This document shows positions 1 through 5,807 of a DNA stretch of 5,807 bases, in pieces. The notes under the pieces were generated by a model. The model was not told the origin of the DNA. It was given only the letters and a program-made list of their open reading frames with translations, and made no database searches. The position numbers were made by a program, and so were the translations under genes. How positions within the stretch are numbered: the first letter of the stretch is position 1; each line of letters starts with the position of its first letter. Origin of the DNA: an uncultured Pseudomonadota bacterium (lineage in GTDB: Bacteria; Pseudomonadota; Gammaproteobacteria; Steroidobacterales; Steroidobacteraceae); NCBI GenBank assembly GCA_903890265.1, contig CAITAM010000050.1, forward strand, positions 1-5,807, read 5' to 3'.

Positions 1-183
1 CTGGCCGAGCGTGTCCAGCGTCGACTGCAGCGACACGGCCTGCGCGGCGGCGATCGGGTTGTCCGCCGCGTTCTGGTAGGCCTTGCCGGAGGAGATCTGC
101 TGCTCGGTGACCGCAAGCTCCGCCTGCGTCTGCTCGATCGAGGCCAGGAACTGGTCCGAGATGTACTGGCTCGAGATGCGCAT
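1..183 (-). CDS. flgL: Flagellar hook-filament junction protein FlgL (HAP3), N-terminal fragment
   Basis: FlgL is the second of the two junction proteins between hook and filament; it is exported by the flagellar type III system and sits on top of FlgK outside the cell. Only the first 61 codons are present; the gene runs off the low-coordinate edge of the window. The translation begins MRISSQYISDQF and contains TEQQISSGKAYQNAADNPIA (residues 26-45), the flagellin-type N-terminal signature (an SSGK motif followed by a D-[ND]-P turn) in a heptad-like helical region expected to pair with the C-terminus. The ATG at 183-181 is only 6 bases after the flgK stop, with no clear Shine-Dalgarno in front of it, so translation is probably coupled to flgK. 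Identity is supported both by the MRIS start and by position directly after flgK; a flagellin gene would be possible on the motif alone but not in this context. Confidence 0.93.
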   Translation of the reverse strand, partial: MRISSQYISDQFLASIEQTQAELAVTEQQISSGKAYQNAADNPIAAAQAVSLQSTLDTLGQ

Positions 184-189
184 GGTGCG

Positions 190-2124
190 TTAGCCCGCGT
201 TGATGTCGGAAATGAGCGTATTGAACAGGCTCGCCGCCACCGACACGACCTTGCCCGCTGCGCTGTAGGCCTGCTGCCACTGCACGAGCTTGGCGCCCTC
301 CTCGTCGAGGTTGACGCCCGAGATGTTCTGCTGGCGCTGGGTGGCTTGCGTTGCCACGGCCTGCTGGGCGGCCTGGGCAGTGGTCGCGGCCTTGGTCGTC
401 GTGCCAACGTCGGCGACTAGCGTCGAATAGCCGCTCGCCACGCTGACCGTGCCGCCGTTCAGCACGCCCTGGGTCTGCAGGCTGGCGAGCGCAAGCGCAT
501 TGCGGTTGTCGTTACCGACCCCGTTCGGCGCGCCGATCGTGAAGCTGTCACCCGCCTTCGGCGCACCCGAGATCGTGAACGTCAGGTTGTTGGCCGTGAT
601 CGCCGTGTTCGAGGTGTACGCGATCGCGGCCGACGTCGTGCCGTTGGCGGTCACGGTGTAGGTGTTGGCGGTCACGAAATTGATCGTCGTGGCACCCACG
701 GGCAATGTGCCCGGGGTCGCGAGTGTCGGGGTCGAGATCGTGCCGGTGCCGGTGTTTGCGGCACCCGCGGTGCCGACCGGCAGGCCGGCGGCCGCCAGTC
801 CGTTCGGGTCCGTGAGCGACACCGCGAGGCCGGTGGCCGCACCCGCCGTCGGCTGAATCAGGAACGTGTCACCGGCCGATGGCGAACCCGCCGCTGGCAG
901 CGTCAGGGTCAATGCTGGCGCGGTGCCACTCGGGATCTGGATCGTGGCCGGGATGCCCGGAATCACCGCGAGGGGCACCGCCGCGCCGGTCTTGGGGTCG
1001 GTCGCGGTCCAGGCCGTGCCGGAATACTTGAGAACGTAGTTCGACGCCGTCAGCGAGCTTACGTTGCTGACGACGGCCGTGATCGCCCCGAAGGTGTTCA
1101 CCGAGCCGTTGGTCGAGGCCGCCGTGACGGTCGGTGCCGTGAGCGAAAAGAGGTTGCCACCGAGCGTGTTGGTCGCGGTGACGCCCTGCGCCTGCTGCGC
1201 ATTGACGCTGGTGGCGACCGCTGTCGCGATCTGGCCGAGACCGTTGATGGCCAGGCTCAGTACCTCGCTCTGCGCCTGCACGTAGCCTGCGAGCGAGCCG
1301 CCCGCGAGCTGGCCCGTGATGACCTGAGCCGAGGCGCCGGAGCCAAAGCGCACGTCGAGCTGCGCCGCGTCATAGGCACTGGGTGCGGTCGACAGCGCCG
1401 TGGCCTGATTGCCGACAACGAGCGCCTGGCCGCTGCCGACGTAGATATCCAGCGCGCCGCTCGCCTCGGTGTTGGTCCTGACACCCACGATCTGGCTGAG
1501 CTGGGAAACCAGCTGGTCGCGCTGATCGAGCAACGTGTTGGGGGCCTGGTTCGGCCCCTGACCCGAGAGCTGGGTGATCTGGGCGTTGAGCTGGGCGATG
1601 TTGCCCGCGAGGGAGTTGACCTGGTCGACCGCGGCACTGACCTGACTCGCGGTCGTGGTCTTGATCTGGTTGAGCTGCGTGCCGGCCTGGTTGATGGCCT
1701 GGGCGAGCGTCTGCGCCTGGGCGAGGACCGAGCTTCGGAGCGTCTGCGAACTCGGGTTGCTCGACAGGCTCTGCAGCGAGTTGTAGAACGAGGTCAGGGC
1801 CGAGGCGATGCCGTTCGACGACGTGCCGAGCACGTCATTGACCTGGTTGGCGACGCCGACATAGGCCGTCTGCTGGGCGAGCGCCTGGTTGGCACCGAGC
1901 GCCTGGGCGTTCGCGAACTGGTCGAGGATCCGGCTGACGCCGTCGACGTTGACCCCGGAACCGACGAAGCCGGAGCCGAAGTTCTGCGCGAAGGACGGCG
2001 ACAGGTTGACCTGCTGGCGGGTGTAGCCGGGCGTACTGGCATTCGAGATATTGTTGCCCGTCACGGACAGGGCCTGCTGGAAGGCCTCCAGTCCGGAGAT
2101 GGCGGTACTCAGTATGTCAGCCAT
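190..2124 (-). CDS. flgK: Flagellar hook-associated protein FlgK (HAP1)
   Basis: FlgK forms the first junction ring between hook and filament and is secreted through the flagellar export apparatus. At 644 residues it is about 100 longer than the enterobacterial protein (near 550). Residues 1-41 carry the rod/hook-family N-terminal helix and motif (TGNNISNASTPGYTRQQVNL, residues 22-41). Residues about 80-215 are Gln/Ala-rich helices of the FlgK core. The last 45 residues (NISGVNLDEEGAKLVQWQQA, 600-619, then a hydrophobic helix) are the matching C-terminal motif. Residues about 340-535 are Thr/Ala/Gly/Pro-rich, beta-predicted, and hold two similar units each ending in P-x-AGD-[ST]-F-x-I (about 415-423 and 522-530); this surface-exposed part explains the extra length. 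The ATG at 2124 has a strong ribosome binding site (AAGGAAGG, 9 bases upstream). It is followed by flgL after 6 bases and preceded by a likely sigma-28 promoter inside flgJ. Confidence 0.97.
   Translation of the reverse strand: MADILSTAISGLEAFQQALSVTGNNISNASTPGYTRQQVNLSPSFAQNFGSGFVGSGVNVDGVSRILDQFANAQALGANQALAQQTAYVGVANQVNDVLGTSSNGIASALTSFYNSLQSLSSNPSSQTLRSSVLAQAQTLAQAINQAGTQLNQIKTTTASQVSAAVDQVNSLAGNIAQLNAQITQLSGQGPNQAPNTLLDQRDQLVSQLSQIVGVRTNTEASGALDIYVGSGQALVVGNQATALSTAPSAYDAAQLDVRFGSGASAQVITGQLAGGSLAGYVQAQSEVLSLAINGLGQIATAVATSVNAQQAQGVTATNTLGGNLFSLTAPTVTAASTNGSVNTFGAITAVVSNVSSLTASNYVLKYSGTAWTATDPKTGAAVPLAVIPGIPATIQIPSGTAPALTLTLPAAGSPSAGDTFLIQPTAGAATGLAVSLTDPNGLAAAGLPVGTAGAANTGTGTISTPTLATPGTLPVGATTINFVTANTYTVTANGTTSAAIAYTSNTAITANNLTFTISGAPKAGDSFTIGAPNGVGNDNRNALALASLQTQGVLNGGTVSVASGYSTLVADVGTTTKAATTAQAAQQAVATQATQRQQNISGVNLDEEGAKLVQWQQAYSAAGKVVSVAASLFNTLISDINAG
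536..592 (-). repeat. Degenerate repeat copy B inside flgK
   Basis: This stretch resembles 857-914 at DNA level (shared GTCACC-GCC and CGCACCC/CGAACCC blocks with the same spacing when read on the plus strand) and encodes the second LTFTISGAPKAGDSFTI unit of FlgK. It is the better-preserved end of an apparent internal module duplication. Confidence 0.45.
857..914 (-). repeat. Degenerate repeat copy A inside flgK
   Basis: This is the partner of the stretch at 536-592; it encodes LTLTLPAAGSPSAGDTFLI of FlgK. Similarity is partial and was judged by eye, so convergence on a common beta-strand pattern cannot be excluded. Confidence 0.45.
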
Positions 2125-2133
2125 GACGGCAAA

Positions 2134-2141
2134 CCTTCCTT
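2134..2141 (-). promoter_or_regulatory. Ribosome binding site of flgK
   Basis: The minus strand reads AAGGAAGG here, with 9 bases between it and the ATG at 2124. It is the strongest Shine-Dalgarno in the window, fitting a gene that starts its own transcript. Confidence 0.8.
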
Positions 2142-2154
2142 AACTATGGCGACA

Positions 2155-2170
2155 GGGCGCAACTCCGCCC
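2155..2170 (-). other. Short GC stem-loop in the flgJ-flgK gap
   Basis: The minus strand reads GGGCG, a 6-base loop (GAGTTG), then CGCCC: five G-C pairs. No T-run follows, so it is not a convincing intrinsic terminator. If the upstream promoter starts transcription near 2175, the hairpin would lie at the very 5' end of the flgKL messenger, where it might protect the end. It may equally be a chance pairing in GC-rich sequence. Confidence 0.3.
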
Positions 2171-2176
2171 CCTCGG

Positions 2177-3205
2177 CTAGGGAATCGGCAGTGCAGGGAG
2201 AATCTTTAGCGCCGAAATGGCACGGCGCAGCGTGTCGGAGCCGAGAATCGCGTTGATCTTGGCGGCATAGCTCGGGTCGGTCGCGTAGCCCGCCTTCTGT
2301 AAAGCGTCGGTGTAGCGGCCGGGGTCCGCACCGCTCGCGAGCGCGCCCGCATAACGGGCGTGGCTCTTCAGGAAATTCACGAAGTCGGCGAAGCCGTGCT
2401 CGAGGGATTCGTAGGCCCTGAACGGCTCGCGACGGCGGACCGCAATCCCGTCCTGGTACTCGAGTGTGTCCTTGGCGACCCGCCGCCCGGTCCAGGCCGG
2501 ATCGGCCTTGATGCCGAACAGGTTGTAGCTCGACCCCTCGTCGGCACCGGGCACGTGCTGGCCCCAGCGGGTCTCGAGCGCCGCCTGGGCCACCAGCACG
2601 AGCGGCGACACGCCAAGGCTCGCCCCGGCGGCCACCGCGTGCGGCATCACCATCTCGACGAAGGCCTCGGGCGTGGCGGCGAGCGTCCTTGACGCCCCAG
2701 GCGATGCCGGCGCCTCCTCGGCAGGTGCCGCGGCCGGTGCGGTCACCTCGCCGTCGGCCGCCCTTAAGCCCGCCGCGACCGCGGCGATGGCGGCTGCCGA
2801 GCGGCTCACCGGGGCGCGCCCCGGCCCCGGCGCGAAGGGTCCCGGCGTCGTGCCCGGACGCGCGGTCGGTGCGTGCGGGGCGAGGCTTTTCTCGAGCATG
2901 GCCGCGATGCCGAGCCCTTTGCCGTGCGACAGGGCGACCGAGAGCTGCTCGTCGTACAGATCCTGGTAGAACTTGGTCGCGTCCGAGTCGAACGCGCCCT
3001 CGCTGAGCTTCGCGTCGCGCATCGACTTCAGCATCATGCCGAGGAAGAGCGACTCGAACTGCTCGGCGACCTTGTGCAGCGCGCTCGCGGCGTTCGCACC
3101 GGCCTCGGCCTTCAGGCTCGCGAGCCCCTGCACGTCCAGCCAGTTGCGACCCTGGCCCTCGGGCAGGTCGGCGGCGGGCAGCAGCGGTGACAGATCGGTA
3201 GCCAT
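2177..3205 (-). CDS. flgJ: Bifunctional FlgJ: rod cap and peptidoglycan hydrolase (GH73)
   Basis: FlgJ is exported to the periplasm, caps the growing rod and cuts peptidoglycan so that the rod can pass. The 342-residue product has two domains. Residues about 38-108 are the rod-binding domain, with the signature VAEQFESLFLGMMLKSMRDA (46-65). Residues about 110-175 are a Pro/Ala-rich linker. Residues about 178-328 are a GH73 beta-N-acetylglucosaminidase-type domain: Glu211 in QAALETRWGQ matches the catalytic Glu of Salmonella FlgJ, Glu249 in DTLEYQDG matches the second acidic position, and SYNLFGIKA and AGYATDPSYA are family motifs. No signal peptide is visible, as expected for a flagellar export substrate. 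The ATG at 3205 lies 8 bases after the flgI stop, preceded by AGGGGG. The final ten residues (LKILPALPIP in part) are encoded by the sequence that also reads as the flgK promoter. The linker makes it somewhat longer than the Salmonella protein (about 315). Confidence 0.97.
   Translation of the reverse strand: MATDLSPLLPAADLPEGQGRNWLDVQGLASLKAEAGANAASALHKVAEQFESLFLGMMLKSMRDAKLSEGAFDSDATKFYQDLYDEQLSVALSHGKGLGIAAMLEKSLAPHAPTARPGTTPGPFAPGPGRAPVSRSAAAIAAVAAGLRAADGEVTAPAAAPAEEAPASPGASRTLAATPEAFVEMVMPHAVAAGASLGVSPLVLVAQAALETRWGQHVPGADEGSSYNLFGIKADPAWTGRRVAKDTLEYQDGIAVRRREPFRAYESLEHGFADFVNFLKSHARYAGALASGADPGRYTDALQKAGYATDPSYAAKINAILGSDTLRRAISALKILPALPIP
2182..2208 (-). promoter_or_regulatory. Putative sigma-28 (FliA) promoter for flgKL
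   Basis: The minus strand reads TAAAGATT (2208-2201), 11 bases, then GCCGATTC (2189-2182). The enterobacterial FliA consensus is TAAAGTTT-N11-GCCGATAA, so the match is 7 of 8 at -35 and 6 of 8 at -10 with exactly the standard spacer. A start near 2175 would leave a leader of about 50 bases before the flgK ATG. The site lies within the last codons of flgJ (residues 333-342). FliA-dependent transcription of flgKL is known in enterobacteria, where it raises junction-protein synthesis after hook completion; the same role is inferred here. Confidence 0.8.
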
Positions 3206-3209
3206 GGAA

Positions 3210-3215
3210 CCCCCT
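3210..3215 (-). promoter_or_regulatory. Ribosome binding site of flgJ, overlapping the flgI stop
   Basis: The minus strand reads TAG-GGGG across the flgI stop codon, giving AGGGGG with a 4-base spacer to the flgJ ATG at 3205. The overlap suggests coupled translation of flgI and flgJ. Confidence 0.55.
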
Positions 3216-4350
3216 AGATAACGATGAGCTGCGCCTTGAGGGCGCCGGCCTGCTGCAACGCCTCGAGTATCGCGACGAGATCCCCGGGCGCGGCGCCGAC
3301 CTGGTTGACCGCGCGCACGATCTCCTCGAGCGACACGCCGGGCTCGAAGAGGAACATCCGGCTGTTCTTCTGCTGGATGTCGATCGTCGAGTCCGGCACC
3401 GTGACGGTGCTGCCCCCGCTCGAGAACGCGGTCGGCTGGCTCACCTTCTGGTCTTCCTTGATGGAGACCGTCAGCGAGCCGTGCGACACCGCGGCGGGAC
3501 TCACCCGGACGTGGCTGCCGATCACGACGGTGCCCGTGCGCGAGTTGATGATGACCCGTGCCGGCGCGTCACCCGGACTGAGCTCGAGGTTCTCGAGCAT
3601 CGACACGAAGGCGACCCGTTGGGTCGGATCGACGGGCGCCTGGACGCGGACCGAGACCGCATCGACCGCCACGGCACTGCCCGCGCCGATCGCGGTGTTG
3701 ACGGCCTCCGCGAGACGCATCGAGGTGGTGAAGTCCGCCGTGTGCAGGCTCAGTGTCAGGGAATCGCCGGTCGCGAACGAGTTCGGCACCGCGCGCTCGA
3801 CGGTCGCACCGTTCGGTACCCGGCCCGAGGTCGGCACGTTGACGGTCACCTTGGAGCCGTCATTGGCCTGGGCGCCGAAGCCGTTGACCACGAGATTGCC
3901 CTGCGCGATGCCATAGACCTGCCCGTCCAGACCCTTGAGCGGCGTCACGAGGAGCGAGCCGCCGCGCAGGCTCTTGGCATTGCCGACCGAACTCACGGTG
4001 ACGTCGATCGTCTGGCCGGGTTTCGCGAACGGCGGGAGCTCGGCGTGCACGGAGACCGCCGCGACGTTTTTCAGCTGCGGATTGACGCCGGCGGGCAGGC
4101 TGACCCCGAGCTGCTGCAGCCAGCTCGCGAGGCTCTGCGTCGTGAAGGGCGCCTGGCTGGTCTGGTCACCCGAGCCGTCCAGACCGACCACGAGCCCGTA
4201 GCCGATCAGCTGGTTGGTGCGCACGCCACCGACGGTCGCGAGGTCCTTGACCCGCTGCGTCGTCGGGTCCTTGGCGGCGGCCACGGCGGTCGTGGCGCAC
4301 ACGAGGAGCGTTGCTACCAGCACGGCGAGTTTTCTCAAGGTCACCATCAT
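3214..4350 (-). CDS. flgI: Flagellar P-ring protein FlgI
   Basis: FlgI assembles in the periplasm into the P ring, the bushing around the rod in the peptidoglycan layer. The product is 378 residues, the usual size. Residues 1-26 are a Sec signal peptide (basic LRK at 5-7, hydrophobic core 8-20, cleavage near AVAAA-KD). The mature protein starts with the family hallmark RVKDLATVGGVRTNQLIGYG (33-52), followed by LVVGLDGSGDQT; later come LSPGDAPARVIINSRTGTVV (267-286 region) and the C-terminal LVAILEALQQAGALKAQLIV. The open frame continues upstream to 4581, but that part overlaps flgH, is Arg/Ser-rich and precedes the signal peptide, so the ATG at 4350 was chosen (a second ATG follows at 4347; GAGG at 4360-4357 serves either). 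Its only cysteine, Cys18, is in the signal peptide: both positions that form the disulfide in E. coli FlgI are Ala here. Gaps are 22 bases to flgH and 8 bases to flgJ. Confidence 0.97.
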   Translation of the reverse strand: MMVTLRKLAVLVATLLVCATTAVAAAKDPTTQRVKDLATVGGVRTNQLIGYGLVVGLDGSGDQTSQAPFTTQSLASWLQQLGVSLPAGVNPQLKNVAAVSVHAELPPFAKPGQTIDVTVSSVGNAKSLRGGSLLVTPLKGLDGQVYGIAQGNLVVNGFGAQANDGSKVTVNVPTSGRVPNGATVERAVPNSFATGDSLTLSLHTADFTTSMRLAEAVNTAIGAGSAVAVDAVSVRVQAPVDPTQRVAFVSMLENLELSPGDAPARVIINSRTGTVVIGSHVRVSPAAVSHGSLTVSIKEDQKVSQPTAFSSGGSTVTVPDSTIDIQQKNSRMFLFEPGVSLEEIVRAVNQVGAAPGDLVAILEALQQAGALKAQLIVI

Positions 4351-4356
4351 CTGCTG

Positions 4357-4360
4357 CCTC
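4357..4360 (-). promoter_or_regulatory. Ribosome binding site of flgI
   Basis: GAGG (within TGAGGCAGCAG) lies 6 bases before the ATG at 4350 and 9 before the one at 4347. It supports a start here, at the signal peptide, rather than at the upstream ATG codons inside flgH. Confidence 0.6.
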
Positions 4361-4372
4361 AGGCCTCGCGAC

Positions 4373-5068
4373 CTACAAAGGGAAGACCGGGGAGGCAAAG
4401 AACCGGGCCAGCCACCCCTGCTTGTTGGCGGCATCGATCGCGCCCCGGCCGTTGTAGCTGATCCGGGCATCGGCGATTCGATCGGAAGTGACTGAATTGT
4501 CGTTGGCGATGTCGGAGGCCCGCACCACCCCCGTGACGCGCACGAACTCCTCGCCCTGGTTGAGCTGCAGGGACTTTTCACCCGACAGCAGCAGGTTGCC
4601 GTTCGGCAGCACCTCGGTGACCACCGCCGTGATGGAACCGGTCAGGGCGTTCTGCTGGGTGGCCGTACCGTTGCCCTTGAAGGCCCGCGTGTTGTCGTAG
4701 GACGTGACGCCGGCGAGCGGCGCATGGCCGCCGAAGAGCGGTACGGCGAAACTCGCCTTCGCGTCTTTCTGGGTCTGCGTCGCCGCGGTCTTCGACGCGT
4801 TGAAGGCCTCGTTCAGGCGGATGGTGATCACATCGCCGATGCGGTGCGCGCGCGGGTCCTCGAAGTAGGCGACGCTGGCGCCCGAGGCGTAGATCGCCCC
4901 GTCGGTGCCGCCCCGGGCCACGGTCGAGGCCCGAAACGCGGGCCCGCTGGCGCTCGGCGGCGGCGAGGGCACCGGCCGGACGCCAAGGTCCGTGCAGCCC
5001 GCGGCGGCCACGGCGAGGATGGCGACGAGCGATCGGCAGCCGGCGGTCAGGTGACAGTCCCTCAGCAT
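4373..5068 (-). CDS. flgH: Flagellar L-ring lipoprotein FlgH
   Basis: FlgH forms the L ring, the bushing of the rod in the outer membrane. The product is 231 residues, normal for the family. The N-terminus is a lipoprotein signal: Arg3 and Arg12, a hydrophobic stretch LVAILAVAAAG (14-24), and Cys25 as the acylated residue; the -3 residue is Ala rather than the usual Leu, which is tolerated. Thr26 after the cysteine (not Asp) fits outer-membrane sorting. A Pro-rich linker (about 31-43) follows, then family motifs HRIGDVITIRLNE (75-87), VLPNGNLLLSGEKSL (133-147) and DARISYNGRG (190-199), and the typical C-terminal GWLARFF. The start was placed at ATG 5068, 7 bases after GAGGG; a GTG at 5071 in the same frame adds one residue and has only a 4-base spacer. 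It begins 10 bases after the flgG stop and ends 22 bases before flgI. Confidence 0.96.
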   Translation of the reverse strand: MLRDCHLTAGCRSLVAILAVAAAGCTDLGVRPVPSPPPSASGPAFRASTVARGGTDGAIYASGASVAYFEDPRAHRIGDVITIRLNEAFNASKTAATQTQKDAKASFAVPLFGGHAPLAGVTSYDNTRAFKGNGTATQQNALTGSITAVVTEVLPNGNLLLSGEKSLQLNQGEEFVRVTGVVRASDIANDNSVTSDRIADARISYNGRGAIDAANKQGWLARFFASPVFPL

Positions 5069-5075
5069 CACTCAG

Positions 5076-5080
5076 CCCTC
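5076..5080 (-). promoter_or_regulatory. Ribosome binding site of flgH, overlapping the flgG stop
   Basis: GAGGG begins inside the flgG TGA stop and lies 7 bases from ATG 5068 and 4 from GTG 5071. The spacing favours the ATG and the overlap suggests coupling with flgG. Confidence 0.6.
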
Positions 5081-5807
5081 ACAGGTTCTGCGTCAGGTAG
5101 CTCAGCATCTGGTCGGCGGTCTGCACCGATTTCGAGTTCATCTCGTAGGCGCGCTGCGTCTCGATCATCGACACGAGTTCCTGAACCACGTTGACGTTGG
5201 ACGACTCGAGGCTGCCCTGCTGCAGGGTGCCGAGGCCGTTCAGGCCCGGGGTGCCCACGGTCGGCGCGCCGCTCGCGGCAGACTCGACCAGAAGGTTCGC
5301 GCCGGTCGCCTCGAGGCCAGCCGGGTTGATGAAGGAAGCGAGCGTCAGCGCGCCGATCGTGGTCGGGGCCGAGGCGCCGGCGAGCACGGCACTGACCGTG
5401 CCGTCCGAGCCGATGGTCACCGAGGTCGTCGAGGCGGCCACCGTGATCGGTGGCTGGATCGTGTAGCCGGTGCTGGTCACCAGCTGGCCCTGCGCGTTCA
5501 GCTGCAGCGTGCCGTCACGGGTGTAGGCCGTGGTGCCGTCGGGCTTCAGCACCTGGAAGAAGCCGTTGCCCTGGATGGAGACGTCGAGCGGGTTGCCCGT
5601 CTGCGTCGAGCTGCCCTGGGTGTAGATCTTCTCGGTCGCAACCACCCTCACGCCCGTGCCGAGGTACAGGCCCGACGGGTACTGCGTGTCCTGGGTGCTT
5701 GACGCGCCGACCTGGCGCACGTTCTGGTACATGAGGTCCTGGAACACGCCCCGGCCCTGCTTGTAGCCGGTGGTGTTGACGTTGGCGATGTTGTTCGCGA
5801 TCACCGC
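5079..5807 (-). CDS. flgG: Flagellar distal rod protein FlgG, 5' end outside the window
   Basis: FlgG polymerises into the distal rod, the drive shaft through the P and L rings. The visible part is 242 residues; by comparison with the usual 260-262, about 20 N-terminal residues lie beyond the window edge, so the GTG near the edge is an internal Val codon, not the start. The visible N-terminus is VIANNIANVNTTGYKQGRGV, the rod/hook-family motif. The segment RQVGASSTQDTQYPSGLYLG, followed by TGVR, is the insertion that distinguishes FlgG from the related FlgF and from the hook protein FlgE. Further family motifs are VSIQGNGFFQV, AYTRDGTLQLNAQGQLVT and GTPGLNGLGTLQQG. The C-terminus, SSNVNVVQELVSMIETQRAY then NSKSVQTADQMLSYL, is the conserved helix that packs with the N-terminal helix in the rod core. 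It is exported by the type III system and has no signal peptide. The gene stands directly before flgH, as in most proteobacterial flg operons. Confidence 0.96.
   Translation of the reverse strand, partial: AVIANNIANVNTTGYKQGRGVFQDLMYQNVRQVGASSTQDTQYPSGLYLGTGVRVVATEKIYTQGSSTQTGNPLDVSIQGNGFFQVLKPDGTTAYTRDGTLQLNAQGQLVTSTGYTIQPPITVAASTTSVTIGSDGTVSAVLAGASAPTTIGALTLASFINPAGLEATGANLLVESAASGAPTVGTPGLNGLGTLQQGSLESSNVNVVQELVSMIETQRAYEMNSKSVQTADQMLSYLTQNL

Noticed and set aside
1257..1637. Second minus-strand frame of 126 codons inside flgK
   Set aside because: It is a shifted reading of the flgK codons, rich in Arg and Ser, with no ribosome binding site or family motif.
2155..2170. Intrinsic terminator between flgJ and flgK
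   Set aside because: The stem is only five pairs and is not followed by a T-run, so it was listed only as a weak stem-loop.
2673..3221. Several plus-strand frames opposite flgJ
   Set aside because: Three mutually overlapping frames of Ala/Arg/Pro-rich sequence lie antisense to the clear FlgJ coding region; none resembles a protein family.
3481..4461. Plus-strand open frame of 326 codons opposite flgI
   Set aside because: It is wholly antisense to a certain flgI/flgH region and its product is dominated by Arg, His, Asp and Gly, as expected for the complement of GC-rich codons. It has no recognisable motif.
4351..4581. Upstream extension of the flgI frame into flgH
   Set aside because: The extra 77 residues are low-quality Arg/Ser/Pro-rich sequence read over flgH codons and would bury the FlgI signal peptide; the ATG at 4350 has a ribosome binding site.
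5069..5071. GTG as the start of flgH
   Set aside because: It is in frame directly before the ATG at 5068, but the GAGGG ribosome binding site is 4 bases away from it and 7 from the ATG, so the ATG is preferred.

Overview
The window is a segment of a flagellar rod/ring/hook operon. All genes lie on the minus strand, so transcription runs from high to low coordinates in the order flgG (5' end cut off) - flgH - flgI - flgJ - flgK - flgL (only the first 61 codons). Coding density is close to total. The largest gap is about 52 bases, between flgJ and flgK, and no stretch above 300 bases lacks a gene. The many plus-strand open frames are antisense shadows typical of DNA this GC-rich (roughly two thirds G+C by eye).

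The organism is a Gram-negative proteobacterium, because it has an L ring (FlgH lipoprotein) and a P ring (FlgI). FlgJ is the two-domain form, with a rod-capping domain fused to a GH73 muramidase. Together with the gene order, this points to a gamma- or betaproteobacterium; a high-GC gammaproteobacterium is my best guess, but the genus cannot be fixed from this sequence alone.

Layout: 5807-5079 flgG (distal rod); 5068-4373 flgH (L ring); 4350-3214 flgI (P ring); 3205-2177 flgJ (rod cap and peptidoglycan hydrolase); 2208-2182 a near-consensus sigma-28 (FliA) promoter inside the last codons of flgJ; 2124-190 flgK (hook-filament junction); 183-1 flgL (second junction protein, partial). Together these products build the distal rod, open the peptidoglycan for it, form the bushings through cell wall and outer membrane, and cap the hook so that the filament can attach.

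The most informative item is the promoter. It splits the cluster into an early block (flgG-flgJ, hook-basal body) and a late FliA-dependent block (flgKL) and is embedded in coding sequence. Secondary points are an enlarged FlgK with what looks like a duplicated beta-rich module, a FlgI without the cysteine pair known from enterobacteria, and a flgL start with no evident ribosome binding site. I see no mobile element, RNA gene, CRISPR array or unfamiliar system; this is essentially an ordinary flagellar locus.
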